A stretch of DNA of 64,000 bases, taken from assembly GCA_941918925.1 (NCBI GenBank), contig OW799235.1, positions 103,743,947-103,807,946 of the forward strand. Direction: 5' to 3'. Of the stretch, positions 24,227-37,539 are shown in pieces. The notes under the pieces are model-generated. The model was not told the DNA's origin. It worked only from the letters and a program-made list of their open reading frames with translations, and made no database searches. The translations under genes and the position numbers were made by a program. Positions within the stretch are counted from its first letter, which is position 1; the number at the start of each line of letters is the position of its first letter. This stretch comes from Phyto melanocephala. Its lineage: Eukaryota > Arthropoda > Insecta > Diptera > Rhinophoridae.

Positions 24227-24259
24227 TCCAAATCAATATTATTAACTTGTTTAAGATAA

Positions 24260-24745
24260 TATTTTTGATTTTCGAGTAACTTTGAAATCGTTTTTTCTCA
24301 TGTGTATAATATTTGACTACTTTTACCGGTTTTTTACCCTTTTTTACCCTAAATCTTCATTTGGGTGTCAAAGTTGCTCTTGAAAAATTTTACTACTCTA
24401 ATCGATATCGTTTTTCAAATATACGAATTTTAGTATTTAATTCATGTGGTCACGCCTACTATTGAAAGTACGCCCATTTTTTACCCGTGTGGATGTCAAA
24501 GTTTACCGTACTTAATTTGAAGACTCTAGCTGCATTAACTTTCGGAATATATAATATCTAATACTTATTCTTTAATAGGGCGTGGCACCCCGTTTACTTA
24601 CAATTTCACACTAAGGTATAGCCTATAGTTCCTTCCAGACATACAGAAAGATTCTGTGAAAATTTCAAGGAAATCGGTCCAGCCGTTTAACCGTATATAA
24701 ACATACAAACACACATTGATTTTTATATATATATAGATATAGATA
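24260..24745 (+). repeat. Dispersed repeat ending in TATATATATA
   Basis: It contains GGGCGTGGCACCCC, GAAAATTTCAAGGAAATCGG followed by TCCAGCCGTTTAACCG, ACATACAAACACACATTGAT, and a terminal TATATATATAGAT. The layout (GGCGTGG core, ATCGGTCCAG block, CA-rich tract, TATATATATAGAT end) parallels the element at 17755-18893, so the two probably belong to one broader class. Confidence 0.55.
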
Positions 24746-27229
24746 TAAAATCGAGTACTAATAGAATATAATCTAAGTTTAATTGTATCAAACTTTATCA
24801 TATAAAACATAAATTTAATATAAAAAAATTTTTATATGTACATTGTTAATAAAACCTATGTGTCAATTTTAAACACAAACTTTAGGGTAAGTAAATATAA
24901 TCGAATGTTTGCTTCTTCAACACACTATACTATAGTGACTTAATAATTGAAAGGAATTGAAATTTAAATTGAACATCCTTCAAAACTATATATGTGCATA
25001 TACATATGTATGCTTTATATTATTCTAAAAGTTCTCAAGTGTGTTTGTTCTTTAAAAAGACACAAGAAGAAAATAAATAAATTCAACACACATCAACTTA
25101 TTCAAATGTACTAAATAAATTTACCGAAAATTTCAAAAAACAAAGGTCAGTAATATCCCCCAAAGAGAAATGCAATATTACAATTTAGTATGAAAAAAAC
25201 AAGAGTACGTACTAAAGAGACGAATATGCGCTTTGCTTGCAAAACTCTTTGTGTTGAATATTTTCGGGGAGCATGAGGCGAATTCGGTGATTTAAAAAAA
25301 CCGAATAATATTGTGGCCTACATTTAACAAACAGTGAAGAATTTCCACTGTCGTCACACTTTGTTGTTTTATTTTGTTATTTTAAGTTTTTTTGTTGTTT
25401 CGTTGTGGTCGTATGGTCCCAGTGTCCTAGTAGTGGCAATTTAATTATTTTGATTTTTCTACTCCTTTTAGTTTTGTGGCGGAACATAGAAATAAAAAAA
25501 CACTAAAAGAAACAACAAAGTGTATAGAGAATACATTGACCACAAAACTAGATGATGACGATATAAAACAGCATTTGCAACGAATAAAATCTTGTAACAG
25601 CTACTCATTCTTCTGCTCTAAGTGCTTCTATTTGTTTATGTGACTACAACTATACATACGTACATACATTAATACAAATATATTTATTTGCAATTTTCGT
25701 CCTGTGGCTGTTGGTCGTATTGTGCTTAAATGGCGGACAACTACTTTGAAATGCTAATTTTGTTGTGCTGTATATTTTCTATTAAAAATGTCCTGACTGG
25801 CTTATGCCAACTCGTAAATGGTGTTAAAGCTTTGTTGATAATAAACACTACATCCGCCTAATTGTTTTTTTTTATCCTACCTTATTCGCTTTGCATATAT
25901 TTATTTGATTTCTATTCCGGTTTAAGTTTTATTTACTTTTTTGTTTTTCTACTGTCAAACCCTTCAAAATAAATTAAGCACTTTTTCGAAAAAAAAAAAA
26001 TACTTGAACTTATTTTGTGTCAAAGACCAATATTAAAAAAAAATCAATTTAAAATAAAAATTTGTCTGCAAAAAATAAACTCAAACCCAGACTCTTGTTG
26101 GCTTTGCATAAACAATTTTAATATCATCCAAATCTAGTAAATATATTTAATCTATCAACAAATGCGCTTTAATGTATACATTTATTATACATACATAAAA
26201 TATATATGTATATAAGTTCTACAAGTTTAAAAATTTTTTATCCTCGCCAGTACTTTTTTGTAAATTTTTTTCAACAATCAAAAATTTAGAGGAAAAAATC
26301 CTATTATTCGGTGTTACAGGAAGTCTTAAAAATCACTATTTCATCAGTTATTTTGTATGATCAGAATTGTAGTTTTGGCTATACTTAGTTTTTGTGCGTC
26401 TTATCAAAATTATTTAGATACTTTATTCAATAAAATGAACAGTTCCGCAAGAAAGTGACTAGACTGTGCCATATCATTCGTTTTAGTGATCGCATATTTT
26501 CGTTCACTTTGCAGAAATTAACACATTCGTTCTATCCTTGAGTGTTGAATGAGAGTACGGCAACATGCAACTTTTTTACAAACTAACTTAATTTAAAAAA
26601 AATTGTTGCAAATATTCAAATAATGTTGAATTGAAGAGCTTTTTATTTATTTTATTGCGTTTATTAGTTACATTTATTAGTTACAAAATAATATTTAAGT
26701 TATATACAATAAACAATGTGTTTTTCTTTTGATTAAAATATTGTATATAAGTATTATTTTATCCTCATACATATACATATACTTAGGACCATATTTCCAT
26801 CTTACCGTTTGTAAAGGTAGTTTGTGATTATTACAACTTAAATTTAAACTTTATCAATATAAAAACACTTAACTGAAAGAATATAACAATGGTGTAATAA
26901 GTGTGCTTCGTGCAATTGGGCTATTCTTTAAATTAACCTGTTCCTTCATGAGCTACACAGCTCTAATAGTGACATATAACAGATTATGATTACATTTTAT
27001 TTTATAAGTAAGCCATTTGTTATATAATGCCTAGAAGAATTTTTAATAAGCCCTCTAAATTATACATAATTTTTGTCCTTGTCTCAATATTAATTATGAT
27101 ATGTCCTTTCATCTGTCCATTTATCTTTAATTTTATAAATTTTCGTTAATATATTTTTTTAAATTTAATTAGAATAGAAAAATATAAAACATATAATATT
27201 ATAATATTTTAACACTTAATAAAAGACAA
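24746..27229. other. Long AT-rich non-coding stretch
   Basis: No gene, RNA or repeat family member was recognised. ACATACATA-type microsatellites occur near 25650 and 26190. A short direct duplication, TTTATTAGTTACA, lies near 26659-26685. Confidence 0.5.
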
Positions 27230-27850
27230 AAGGTCTCCTAAATGACCTCTGCTTTCAGCTTCGCAATGATTGCCACGTTTTGAATCATATTTCCTAACAA
27301 CTTTTTTCCGAATATCTGGAAACTATTCGCTTTTCAAAAATCTGACGTAAAAGTGGCATGTTTCTCTTTATCCTGCTGAAACCACAACTCATTTCTGTTA
27401 TCAAGAGCAGGACGTAAAAAATGTACCGATACCACTCTCCATTTACGGCTTTAGCCTTTATCTTAATTTTCAAAGAAGCAAGGAAAATTTATATTTTTAG
27501 ATGTAATGCCATACCACACTGTACATTTAATGAGGTTCAGTTAGCGTTTATGAATATCTCTTATGTTTTCAGAACCCCAGAATTTACAGTTTTGATTACT
27601 AACAAAGCTATTTACTTATGGACAACACTTGCAATTTAACTAAAAAATTTATAGATTTTATTTAATCGTTTCCGTTGTGAAGATCAAGCCATTCCTAGCT
27701 GAGCAAAACGCCTTATGGCTGATGTTTCTGGTATTCTGTTAACACCTTGCTTTACACTTTCAATCTTTTTGGGGGTGCGAATTAAACGAGGTGTAACGTA
27801 TCAAGTCAAATCTCTGAAGGTTCCATGTAGGTGGTGATGATAAATTGAGC
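27230..27850 (-). mobile_element. Decayed mariner transposase remnant
   Basis: Reading down the minus strand from 27850 gives TPRLIRTPKKIESVKQGVNR (linker into the second helix-turn-helix). After a gap comes a block equivalent to FWGSENIRDIHxRxLN, then CTVWYGITSKN. After that comes VNGEWYRY with PALDNRNELWFQQDK, whose Asp is the second catalytic residue. The RQIFEKRIVSR block and a C-terminal KLKAEVI follow. Motif order matches mariner-family transposases. Multiple frameshifts and stops show the copy is dead. No terminal inverted repeats were found. Confidence 0.7.
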
Positions 27851-28299
27851 AACAAATCATTGCTTTAAAATATATATATTCATTGCATTGAAATAATTGG
27901 ATTCAAATGGTATGGCACCAAGTCACATTGTCATAATGTGCTTATATTTTATACTAATTTAAAAAAATATTTGCTGTTCGTCAAAAAAAAAAGTCCTAAA
28001 ATTTATTTGTTTATTGTTTTTTCATAACTTTTAAATAGAAATCTGAGAAAAACGGTTGCAATTCTTTACTTCAACCGGCGATAATATTCACACACCGTTG
28101 TCATTGATATATAATATATGTATATGGGCAACAAGTTTATTAGTATGCCTTAACATTTAAAATCCAGGTGTTTAAAAATATATATGCCGTTTTTGGACTT
28201 GTATTGAATACAGCATCATCTTTTATTAAATCCAATATATACACAAATCCTTCCCGTCAAACCCGAACCATCTGATTAAATCGATTATCCTTATATATA
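27851..28299. other. Non-coding stretch between two transposon remnants
   Basis: I see no feature. The exact 3' boundary of the non-LTR fragment that follows could not be fixed, so part of its 3' UTR may start here. Confidence 0.45.
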
Positions 28300-29495
28300 C
28301 ACATGAAGGGGGAATATCGAAGCAGACCACTACTATCACGGGTCCCTTTTCGACCCCCTTCGGTCCTCAGTGATTTCGTGTCTACCGATCAGTATACCTT
28401 CAATCACTGAGTCCCGCGCCACAACCGGCGTTTGCTCTGGACTAGGAAAACGATTTCACACTGCCGACTGGTGATTGTCGACAATCCTCATCGCACAGTC
28501 CTTTGTAATCGCCAGCATCTCCCTCAGACTAAGGTCCGCCATCGCACTCACACTTAAAGTGTGCTTGCCTGTGATCCTTAATCTTCCGCTCGCCAACGCC
28601 GGACACTCGCATACTACATGCGCTGCCGTCTCGGCATCCTCCAGGCACATTCTACAAATATCATCATCCACGATTTGCATCCTCTTCAGATGATATTTGA
28701 AGTTACCATGTCCTGTAATCAACGCAGTGATCCAGCTCATCATACTCCGATTAAAACCGAGTATCTTCACTGCACCCCTGCCAAGTGGCTCCCTGAGCAC
28801 CATACGGGCCTGTGTACACGTGGTTCCCTCCATCCACCTTCGCAAGTTTATAGAGTTCACCCATTGAAAGATCCTCGCCCGCACCAACCCATTACCCAGA
28901 GCAGTTCTGGGTTCCGGTCCGCAGAATGCAGCCTCAGACCCCTTCTTCGCAAGTTCGTCAGCAGCCTCATTCCCAGCTATGCCCACGTGTCCCTTAACCC
29001 ACATCAGCGTTACCTCATTTGTAGAGGCACACCTATTGAGCTTTAGAACACACTCAAGCACCAAAGAGGAGTTCACATCTATCCGCTGCATACGTTTTAT
29101 AACCGACTGGTTGTCAAGTGCAATAAGAATTCTCTTCCCATACATTCGACATTCCAACAGGTGGTCCAACGCGTGCAGCAAACCAAGCATTTCTGCCTGA
29201 TAGACTGACACGTACTCCCCCAGATTCAGGGTGCAGGATAAGTTCAACTCAGATGAGTACACACCAGCACCTGCCCTTCCGTCCATAAAGGACCCATCAG
29301 TAAAGATACTGATCTCATTCTCCATGCACTCATCGTGCATGAATCCATCCGCCATAAGCGTGTGATGTAGCCTTTCGACCACCTTCACTCGACTCATGCG
29401 CTCCATCGGCATCTGAGCCGCTGCCACTTATGCTGCCACTTATCATTATCAGCGAGTCGGACGCTTCTGCGATTATCAAGCACACTACCTATGTT
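28300..29495 (-). mobile_element. GC-rich non-LTR retrotransposon fragment
   Basis: This block is visibly richer in G and C than everything around it. It carries an open RNase H frame (28456-29427), a 3' UTR on its left and a short piece upstream of the frame on its right. The upstream piece has a duplicated GCTGCCACTTAT and an in-frame stop just before the frame. No reverse transcriptase is present, so the element is 5' truncated. Composition and an unbroken frame suggest a younger insertion than the other remnants. I could not identify a target duplication. Confidence 0.75.
28456..29427 (-). CDS. RNase H domain and zinc knuckle of a non-LTR retrotransposon (truncated polyprotein)
   Basis: The frame is open for about 323 codons. 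RNase H strand 1 is IFTDGSFMDGRAGAGVYSS at residues ~41-59 (Asp). YQAEMLGLLHAL at ~76 carries the Glu. IALDNQSVIKRM at ~102 carries the second Asp. MWVKGHVGIAGNEAADELAK at ~141 carries the His and last Asp. All catalytic acidic residues are therefore kept. A C-terminal C-x2-C-x8-H-x4-C array (CRMC..H..C) lies near residues 260-276. In intact elements this is the 3' end of the reverse-transcriptase polyprotein of I/R1-like clades, where RNase H removes template RNA. The frame starts at GTG directly after a stop, so no true start is implied; the first in-frame ATG is 15 bases in. It is unlikely to be translated as a host protein. Confidence 0.8.
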   Translation of the reverse strand: MAAAQMPMERMSRVKVVERLHHTLMADGFMHDECMENEISIFTDGSFMDGRAGAGVYSSELNLSCTLNLGEYVSVYQAEMLGLLHALDHLLECRMYGKRILIALDNQSVIKRMQRIDVNSSLVLECVLKLNRCASTNEVTLMWVKGHVGIAGNEAADELAKKGSEAAFCGPEPRTALGNGLVRARIFQWVNSINLRRWMEGTTCTQARMVLREPLGRGAVKILGFNRSMMSWITALITGHGNFKYHLKRMQIVDDDICRMCLEDAETAAHVVCECPALASGRLRITGKHTLSVSAMADLSLREMLAITKDCAMRIVDNHQSAV

Positions 29496-31948
29496 TATTA
29501 AGTAAAAACATTTTAATAGCTTGCTCTTCCTTGTATTCATAATCTAGAAAAAGCTTCTTCTAAACAGCTGCAAAATTGAGGGGTTGTTCACAACAGTCAT
29601 AGTTTTTCGTACTATTATATCAAAACATATGACTTTTGCGACAACCATTTGAATCCCCCAAATGTTTCCCTTATCTTAATAAAGAAATTCTATAAATTAT
29701 CCCTATGTTTTAATTATATAATCTAAGAAAATTAAATAAAATAAATATATAGAAAAAAAAAGTAATTAAATTTTGAAAACATGATGACTTTTGGCACAAT
29801 TTGTATTTCTAAACTGAGGTTAGTACTACAAAATACTAAATTGTGTAGGATTAGAGCAGATTTTAGGAAACATAAGAAACATAAGAACATAAGAAAAGCC
29901 CTTACAAATTTGAATATTTATTTTAATAAAGTATTTAAATAAATTAAACCAACATTTAATTTTATATTTTTAATTTAATTTTATTATATTAAAGCTACTG
30001 CAATTAAATGCAAATAGCTCGAACTTTATAAAACGTACAACAAAATCTAACTTACTAAATAGTCAAAGCAATATTCTAACCCACTTCTCCTTCCAACATA
30101 GCAGCAGCAACGTTTCATAAAAAACAGCTGAAAGTTTAAATTTCTTCGAAGAGTAAAATCAAGTTAGTTAAAAACATTTTCTATACCCTTAATCAACATG
30201 TTGGTGTTTGAAAATTTATTGTCCGGTGTTGATCAGATCAACTAAATTTTATGACGTAGGGTAGCCAAGCACATAATGATATTGTGTTTGACATGTTGGA
30301 TTTGAAATTATTTCAGGTTTTATAATCAAGACAATTCATTTGATATTATTAGGTGGGTTTAAAAAAAATACAAGATCTAAAATTTTGTTATGGAAGGCAT
30401 CTTGCGTTTGAAATATTTATAATGTTATTTCTGTTCTACTGGTCAAAGCCTTTCGTTTGATGTTTTAATTAATCCATCAGTAATATTGAAATTAAAACTA
30501 TTGCTTTTATTTGTAAGTTTAAGGTAAAGTATCGTTAACTTTTTTTGCCTATATTTATGGCATTTTCGAAAATTTTTGCGAAAATTTTTAAGGCTATTTT
30601 TTAAGGTATCACAATCTAGAAAATTTTCTTTTTAGATTTTTTGCCTCTATAACTTTTCCAATAATCGTTCATAAAAATTTACTAACATTTGTTTAAATTT
30701 TCTAGTATTTAAAAATGTAAATTTTAGCATTGAAACGTACTCAGTACTCTTAAAGGCTTATTAACGTGTAATAATAAAAAAAATCCTAAGCAGAATGCAA
30801 GATTTTTGTCAAATTTAATTGGCCTTAACAAACTTAAGTGCCGATCCGTGCTAAAAGATATAGAATGTAGTTACAAATAAAAACCTACTTTAGGAAAATA
30901 TACACAAATTTAATTCTGTTGAAAATATTTGTATAATTGTAACACGCAAACATTAATAGACATTCTTGTTTAATGACTTTTTATTGCCTAAACTAGTCAT
31001 AAAGTACTCGTAAAATGCTTTAATTTACATTTAAGAAGCCATAGGAGCAAAGTTTTAGATCTATAAATGGTTACCAGTTCTATTGTTAGCAAGTGATACT
31101 AAATATTTTAGCGACAGGAACTTATTTAATTAAATTTTGTTTAATTTAAGTTAGTTGTCAATGGTACATAGTTGTCACGTACATAATGTAATATGACATT
31201 AAACACTTTTGTTTAATTTACAACCTATCGTATGAGTTGTATGTCGTCGAGTTTTGCAAGTGTTGTTGGTAATTTCTTTATTTTTTTGTACTACAAAGTA
31301 ACGTTCCCATATTTGTTAATTTTTAAAAATCGTATATTTACATCAGGGTGGAAAAGCTGGGTCTCTTGTTTTTTAATTACATTTTGCAAATGTAGTTAAT
31401 GTAAAAATACGAAATACACACTACATAACCATGGGATAATAAAATAGTGAATAGAATATTATTGTGCTGTAAAGGATTAGCTAATAAAATATTTCACCTA
31501 AATGAAACATGTTTCCGATTATCCGATATATGTCGTAAGTTTTGATGATGTAGTCAAGTTAGTTTGGTTATGCTACTGTAAAAAGTTACAGCCTGTTACG
31601 ACTTGTAAATAGTACAAGAAAACAGAGATGAAAATAAGAAATTTAGGGGTGGAAACCAATTAATATGAACTGGAAGAGCGCAATATACATTTTGGTTGAA
31701 AGAAGAGCAAGTACTTTTCTTGTCATTTCCAATTCCGCAGTGGGCCTATCGGATATTGTTTTAGGCAGGAGAATTTCTATCAAATACGGACAACAATGAC
31801 TTAACTGACCTTTTTAGTATAATTTTTTCAACACCAGAGATAGAGTAGGACGGGTGAGCTGAGCAATTTGTACAAGGTTATTATTATTCGTCGGAAGTGA
31901 GCTTTAACTTTCAAGTGCCTACTTAGCCCAAACATTTTTTTCCACTTA
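29496..31948. other. Long AT-rich non-coding stretch
   Basis: No gene or clear repeat was seen. All frames are short. Confidence 0.5.
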
Positions 31949-32605
31949 TTATACCTTCACCTGTGGTGCACAAGGGTAAATAGCTTTGTCATTCCGTTTG
32001 TAATTTCTACAATTTTCATTTCCGACCCCATAAAGTATTTTCTGAAAGCTTATGAATATAGGAGTCGATTAAGCCCTGACCGTCTGTCCGTCTGTCCCTC
32101 TGCCCGTCTGTTCGTGTGGTGGTTAGAAGCAACTATATGTTCCTCAGATCTGAATATGGTATCAGTCTTTTGGAAATATCCAGATAAAACTCGCTATTGA
32201 AATTCAGCACAATCGCCACATACAAAAAACCACGACCACCTTGTTTTTTTCACAATTACAACAACAACATACATATATACTGGTTTGAGTAAAAATGGCA
32301 TCGAACCCCAGCTGAGCCAAAAAAATTTTTTTTATAAGATTATATAAAAAAATAATAATATTATTTTGTTATATTTTTTTTATTTTTTTTTTAATTTTTT
32401 TTTATTGTTTTTATTTTGTTTTCAATAATTTTTTTTTATTTTTTTTAATTTTATAATTTATAATCCTACAATGGGATGTTTTGTATATGTATGTACGTAT
32501 TTCATATGAGATAAATGGAGATAAAAACCATTTTTATTGCATGACTACATGTTGTGAAGGGTATATAAGACTCGGCACGGCCGAATATAGCACTCTTACT
32601 TGTTT
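31949..32605 (-). repeat. Family B dispersed element, copy B1 (full-length type)
   Basis: The hairpin end reads, on the plus strand, TCGGCACGGCCGAATATAGC then ACTCTTACTTGTTT. The other end reads TTATACCTTCACCTGTGGTG, TTTGTCATTCCGTTTGTAAT, GACCCCATAAAGTA, then CTGTCTGTCC-like tracts. Between them are GCATCGAACCCCAGCTGAGC and a long T-rich tract (about 32320-32460). Both ends match family A, so A and B share termini but differ inside. Confidence 0.75.
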
Positions 32606-34532
32606 AAGTTAAGTTAAGTTCATTCTTCTTAGTTATACTTATAGGAGATAATAGGTATTCCCTATTTTTTTTGCATTTTAACACATTCTACTTCGATATT
32701 GTAGCTTTATTCTTCTAGGATGATTAGGTCTTATATTTAGTAACCCGTCATTAGGCATATAATATCCTCAATATGAATACTATTTTCCATTAAAAACCAA
32801 AAAATTCTCAACGTGTCATTATTCGGACCACTTCATTTTTACTAACGTAAAATACTATAGAAAATTAATTCTAATATTAAGTTCATAAAGCAATGACAGT
32901 AAAAAATTCTCTTTTATTCGCGAAAAATCTAAAACTTAGCTGGTTTTTAAAGCCTCGCACATGATCTCTTTTGCTTCAGGTAATCATTATTGAAAGATTT
33001 TTCCCGGAAAGAAAAAATTCGGTGCAAAACTGATTCTTCTTCTTTACGTTAAATCAGCTCTCCAAGGTGTCTCCTCATCAGTCCGTATGGTACCCAATAT
33101 ATCTGATTTCGTGTAAACGCTGCTTATCGCAGAGGCTTTGAAATTGATGCTTGATTGTTTCCTAATGTATTTGCAAGTCCGAGTAGAGTATAAAAACCTT
33201 CTTGATTTGGCCCGAGCAAAAATTTTTAATTCCCGTCAAAGTTAGCGTTTTAAAAGCAAAAACTAAAATAAAAAGTAAAAAAAATTACCGATGTGTACCC
33301 TTCATAACGATTTATAAGTTACTAAAATACAAACATAGCTGTTAATTACCGATTACTAGTCGTAAAGACAGCAATTGTTTTACCTTTTTCGTTAAAAGTG
33401 ATGTTATGATTAAATTAATATTATTTCAAGTGTTTCACGATTTATGATTTACTAGATTTATTTACTAACATGGTTTGCAAACAATAAGGATTACTTTACA
33501 TTACTTTAAAATAATCAAAAGTAATCAGAGGATAATCCGACTACTCTGAGTGATAACTTTAAAACACGAGTCTGCCCTACAGTTGCAGTGATATAAATTT
33601 TATCTTATTTTTCGCAATAAAATAAACTTTTGAAATAATCAAAAAAATCATAAATCTCAAGCAGCCCTTATTACTTTTTGATTATTTGTATTTAGAAAAT
33701 AATGTAATCAATTTGATTATTTTTATTCCATGCCATCTGTAGTGAGCTCCGCATTTTTAATAAGAGACAATTTAAAACATCCACAATGTCACAATATTTT
33801 TATTGCCCTAAAATACAAGGGTTAATATTTAATGTTTGTTAAGAAGTTTCTATATACATCACAGAAATGTACGCAAGGACCTTAAATATTTTTACTACTG
33901 CTGAAATAGTTTTTAAATAAGCTTTATATACCGTTATAATAACTATTTAATTAAACATCTTGTTATTATTTTTTAGCTAATTTTGGTAAAAAAAAATAAT
34001 AAAATATAAAATATTTGCAATTTTTTCCTCAAGAACTATACTGCTATTAAAATGAAAATACACTATACATATAAAATATATTATACAGAATTACCCCAAA
34101 TTACACGCAATTTTAGCGGATTGTTCATACCTTGTTTGTCTATTGTCTATGACAGACTGGGTTAGTGTAAACATTTCCTGCTTCTCCCTTTTGGATGAAA
34201 AAACTTTATTAGTTGAAATAAAATTAAGAATTTCTTTATTCATTTATATAGTTTATTTTGTTGTTTTTGGAATATACTTATTTGCATATACATATGTTAT
34301 ACTTATGTACATAGCTCATAAAAACATAAAATGAAAATATGTTTTTTAATATTTATGCATATTGAAAGGCGTAGTTATAATTAGATATTAAATTTTTTAT
34401 AAATTCCTTTTATACGGAAAAACATTAAATATTTTTTTTATAAATATTTATCAAATTCTTTAAAAGAGAATATTATATTTTCCAATAAAGGTGAAATTGT
34501 AGCAAATGGAGAAACCCGTAAAAAACTGATGT
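32606..34532. other. Non-coding stretch with a TAATC-rich patch
   Basis: From about 33340 to 33730 the sequence repeats short motifs such as AATAATCAAAAGTAATC, GGATTACTTTACATTACTTT and TTACTTTTTGATTATT. These could be the subterminal repeats of an old hAT- or CACTA-like element, but I cannot fix its ends. No gene is supported in this interval. Confidence 0.4.
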
Positions 34533-35127
34533 TTTATACCCTTCACAGTGAGTGCAAGAGTATATATAGGTTTGTCTTTCCCTGTAAAATTTCTACAATT
34601 TTCATTTCCGACCCCATAAAGTATATATTTTCTGAAAGCTTACGAATAGGGGAGTAAATTAAGGCATGTCCGTATGTCAGTCTGTCCGTTTGTATTTTGA
34701 AATCAACTTTTTTAAGCCTCCTGACATCGCCTGGACCCCGGTATTAAAACATCACAAATATTCGGGAGCAAATCGGTATTGAAAATCAGAAAAATCGGTA
34801 CATAAACAACTGAGATATGAGGAAAAAACCACGACCACCTCGTTTTTTTCACAACAACAACATACAACACTTACATACAAACATGGTAGGTATATTGGTT
34901 TTTTTTTTAATTTTTTTTTTATTTTTATTATTTGTTAAACATACATACATTAACTCAATTTATAATTTTACAATGGGATGTTTTTATATATGAATGTTTT
35001 GTATATTTATGTACATACGTATTTCGTATGAGATGAATAGTGATAAAAACAATTGTTATTGCATGACTACACGTTGGGAAGGGTATGTAAGATTCGGCAC
35101 GGCCGAATATAACACTCTTACTTGTTT
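34533..35127 (-). repeat. Family B dispersed element, copy B2
   Basis: It has the same end pair as B1: TTTATACCCTTCACAGTGAG with GACCCCATAAAGTATATATT on the left, and GATTCGGCACGGCCGAATAT then AACACTCTTACTTGTTTT on the right. The interior is shorter, with a T-rich tract around 34897-34930 and a TACGTATTTCGTATGAGATG block shared with B1. Confidence 0.75.
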
Positions 35128-37539
35128 TGCTATAAACTATAACTGGGTGTAGATATAATATTATTATCAATAATATAACGAAAATAGTTTTTATTTGATG
35201 CGCTTTATAATTTCATCTAACAACGTCTTTGCTTACGCATAAAATTGTCGTTTTCTATATTTAATTAATTTAACGTTTTATACAATATTTGATAAAGTAT
35301 TTGGTTTTACCTTAAGTTCATTACTGTAAGTTTTGTTTGTCATTTTGAAATTAATTTTCAATTCATTAAAGGTATTTAAAAACTTCAATAAAAAGGAATC
35401 TTATGTCGTGAGTGGAACAAAATTTCCAAACCAGCTGCAGTTTCATGATTAACACTGGACGCAAAGAAAAATCATGGTTGTGGTAGTCAGAATCTAAAAT
35501 AATTGTTTGATTGTGGTTAAAACATGTAACGGTTGCACGTTATCATTATTGTGTATAATTAAAGAATCCAGCAATAATCATATTATGACTAAAAATAAAA
35601 CTAAGAACTTTTGCTGTTTTCTAACACTTTTTATTTTCAACAAAGACAAATATCTACGCCAGCTTCTAACCAAGCCTTTGCACATGCCACTAACAGCTTG
35701 AAAAACTCAATATACTCAAAAGTGTTTATTAATACACTCACATTTTTCGCAATGGCAACTGCAGTGGTAGCCAAATTTGCTTGCGAGTATAAATTTAACA
35801 GTGGCATGCCACTAAATGCCAAAACGATGTACAATGTTACCCTTTTAAAATTTAATGCAGATTTACTGGATTATTGTAAATTTGTAATTAAAGTTTCAAC
35901 TTGTTAAATGTATTTTTATGATAAATTTGTTGATTATTGATTATATTTATAGATCTCTTGTTGGCGTGAATTGTCGAGCGATGACATGGAGCCATTATCT
36001 GCTGGAAGTTTTAAATGGGGCTACTCGCTACAGCAATATATTTTATTTATTACTTATTGTTAAATAGCCGCTTAAAGCATTTTTTAAAGAGAGGCGTATG
36101 GTCACTGTTTGCAGAAATTAGTTTTTGGAAAATAATTATTTACCAAAAATATTTCTTAGCACGAAATATGCGATATTAACTTATATTCTAATTAGAATCT
36201 ATCGAGTAGTAATAAACGTTGTACTATAGAATGGAACTACATACATATGTATTGTATGGAATTTTTCTAATTTTAATAAGCTTTTAAAGTACTTTTAAGG
36301 TGTCATAGCTTAGACGTGGGAGTGGTAAAACATTTTTTTTAAGTTTATTAAACTGAGTTAATTTATATGTACACATACTAAATTTCAATAGTTAATTTTT
36401 TTAAATTCGTGCAATGCCAGAATGGTCTAGTTACCAAGAGGCAGAGCAAAAATCAAATAAATATTTTATGTACGTTCTAATAGAATACCAACATATCGAA
36501 CTTTACTTATCCGAAAAACCCTAAAAAATAAAAATTTATTGCTTTCTGCAATATTAAACAATCCTAGCTCGGGTATAAATATATAAGAATATTGTAACAA
36601 AATAAAAAATTAATCTAGAATTTTATGGGAATTTTTCTAAAATAATACTACAAAAAATATATACCACTGCTCTTATTTCTAAAATTGTCTTATTCCTTTT
36701 TTGCTACTTTAAAATTTATTTATCTCATGCTATTTTATAACAAATATAAATATAAATAACAAAATACTGCTAAAAACAATAATTTCAAAATGGAACTCAA
36801 AACAAAGCATTTGATACTTAAAAATAGATTTCAAAATAAAAACAATTCAAGCACATGTGTGCTTAAAATCACGACCTTCAAGCATAATGAATAAATGAAT
36901 CTCTTGTCCTTTTGTCATCATATTAATTTAAAAAAAATATATGTCAAGGTTATCGCAAGTGTAACCTTTTCGTTAATAAAATATAAAATGTGAAATAAAA
37001 AAGGATTCTCTTTTTTTTCATTATTGTTAATATTATTTTGTGATTTATTTCCGTTCTGCCAAATGTGACTTCCTTTCAAATGCGTATAATGTTGCATTTT
37101 ATGCTAAATAAATAAAAAAAACGAGCAATAAATAAAAACTATAACGAAAGCATGGAATCGAATAACAAAAGAAAGAAAAAAAGGTTTTAACAAAATTTAT
37201 ATTTTGTTTTACACTACAAAAGTGACTGCACACTTGTGCCTTTATTTAAGACCAAAAAGGAAACAAAAAATATTTAAATGCTATAAATGCTTTATATAAT
37301 GGACAATATGGATATGAAGCATAAATTATAAAATTTGTTTTTTTTTTTATAATTTTATTCTGCTCAGAAAATACGTTTTGGAAATAAAATAAATTCCATA
37401 TTAAGACTAATATATAAAATATATATCAATTTGTATACAAAACAATTAGAAGTGTTTCACCTTCATAAACAGAGGCAAAGTGACAATATCGTGTTAAAGC
37501 CTAAAATTATTTTTAATTTGAAAGATTGTGTTGTTTAAT
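35128..37539. other. AT-rich non-coding stretch
   Basis: The overlapping frames at 35507-35907 (up to 98 codons) sit in a less AT-rich patch with repeated TGCCACTAA. They have no domain, start context or splice sites that I can defend. No gene is called. Confidence 0.45.

Noticed and set aside
28475..29200. Plus-strand frames opposite the RNase H frame
   Set aside because: They are antisense shadows of the retrotransposon coding strand, which carries the conserved motifs.
35507..35907. Overlapping frames of 64 to 98 codons in a less AT-rich patch
   Set aside because: No recognised domain and no splice signals; the opposite strand is also open for 65 codons.
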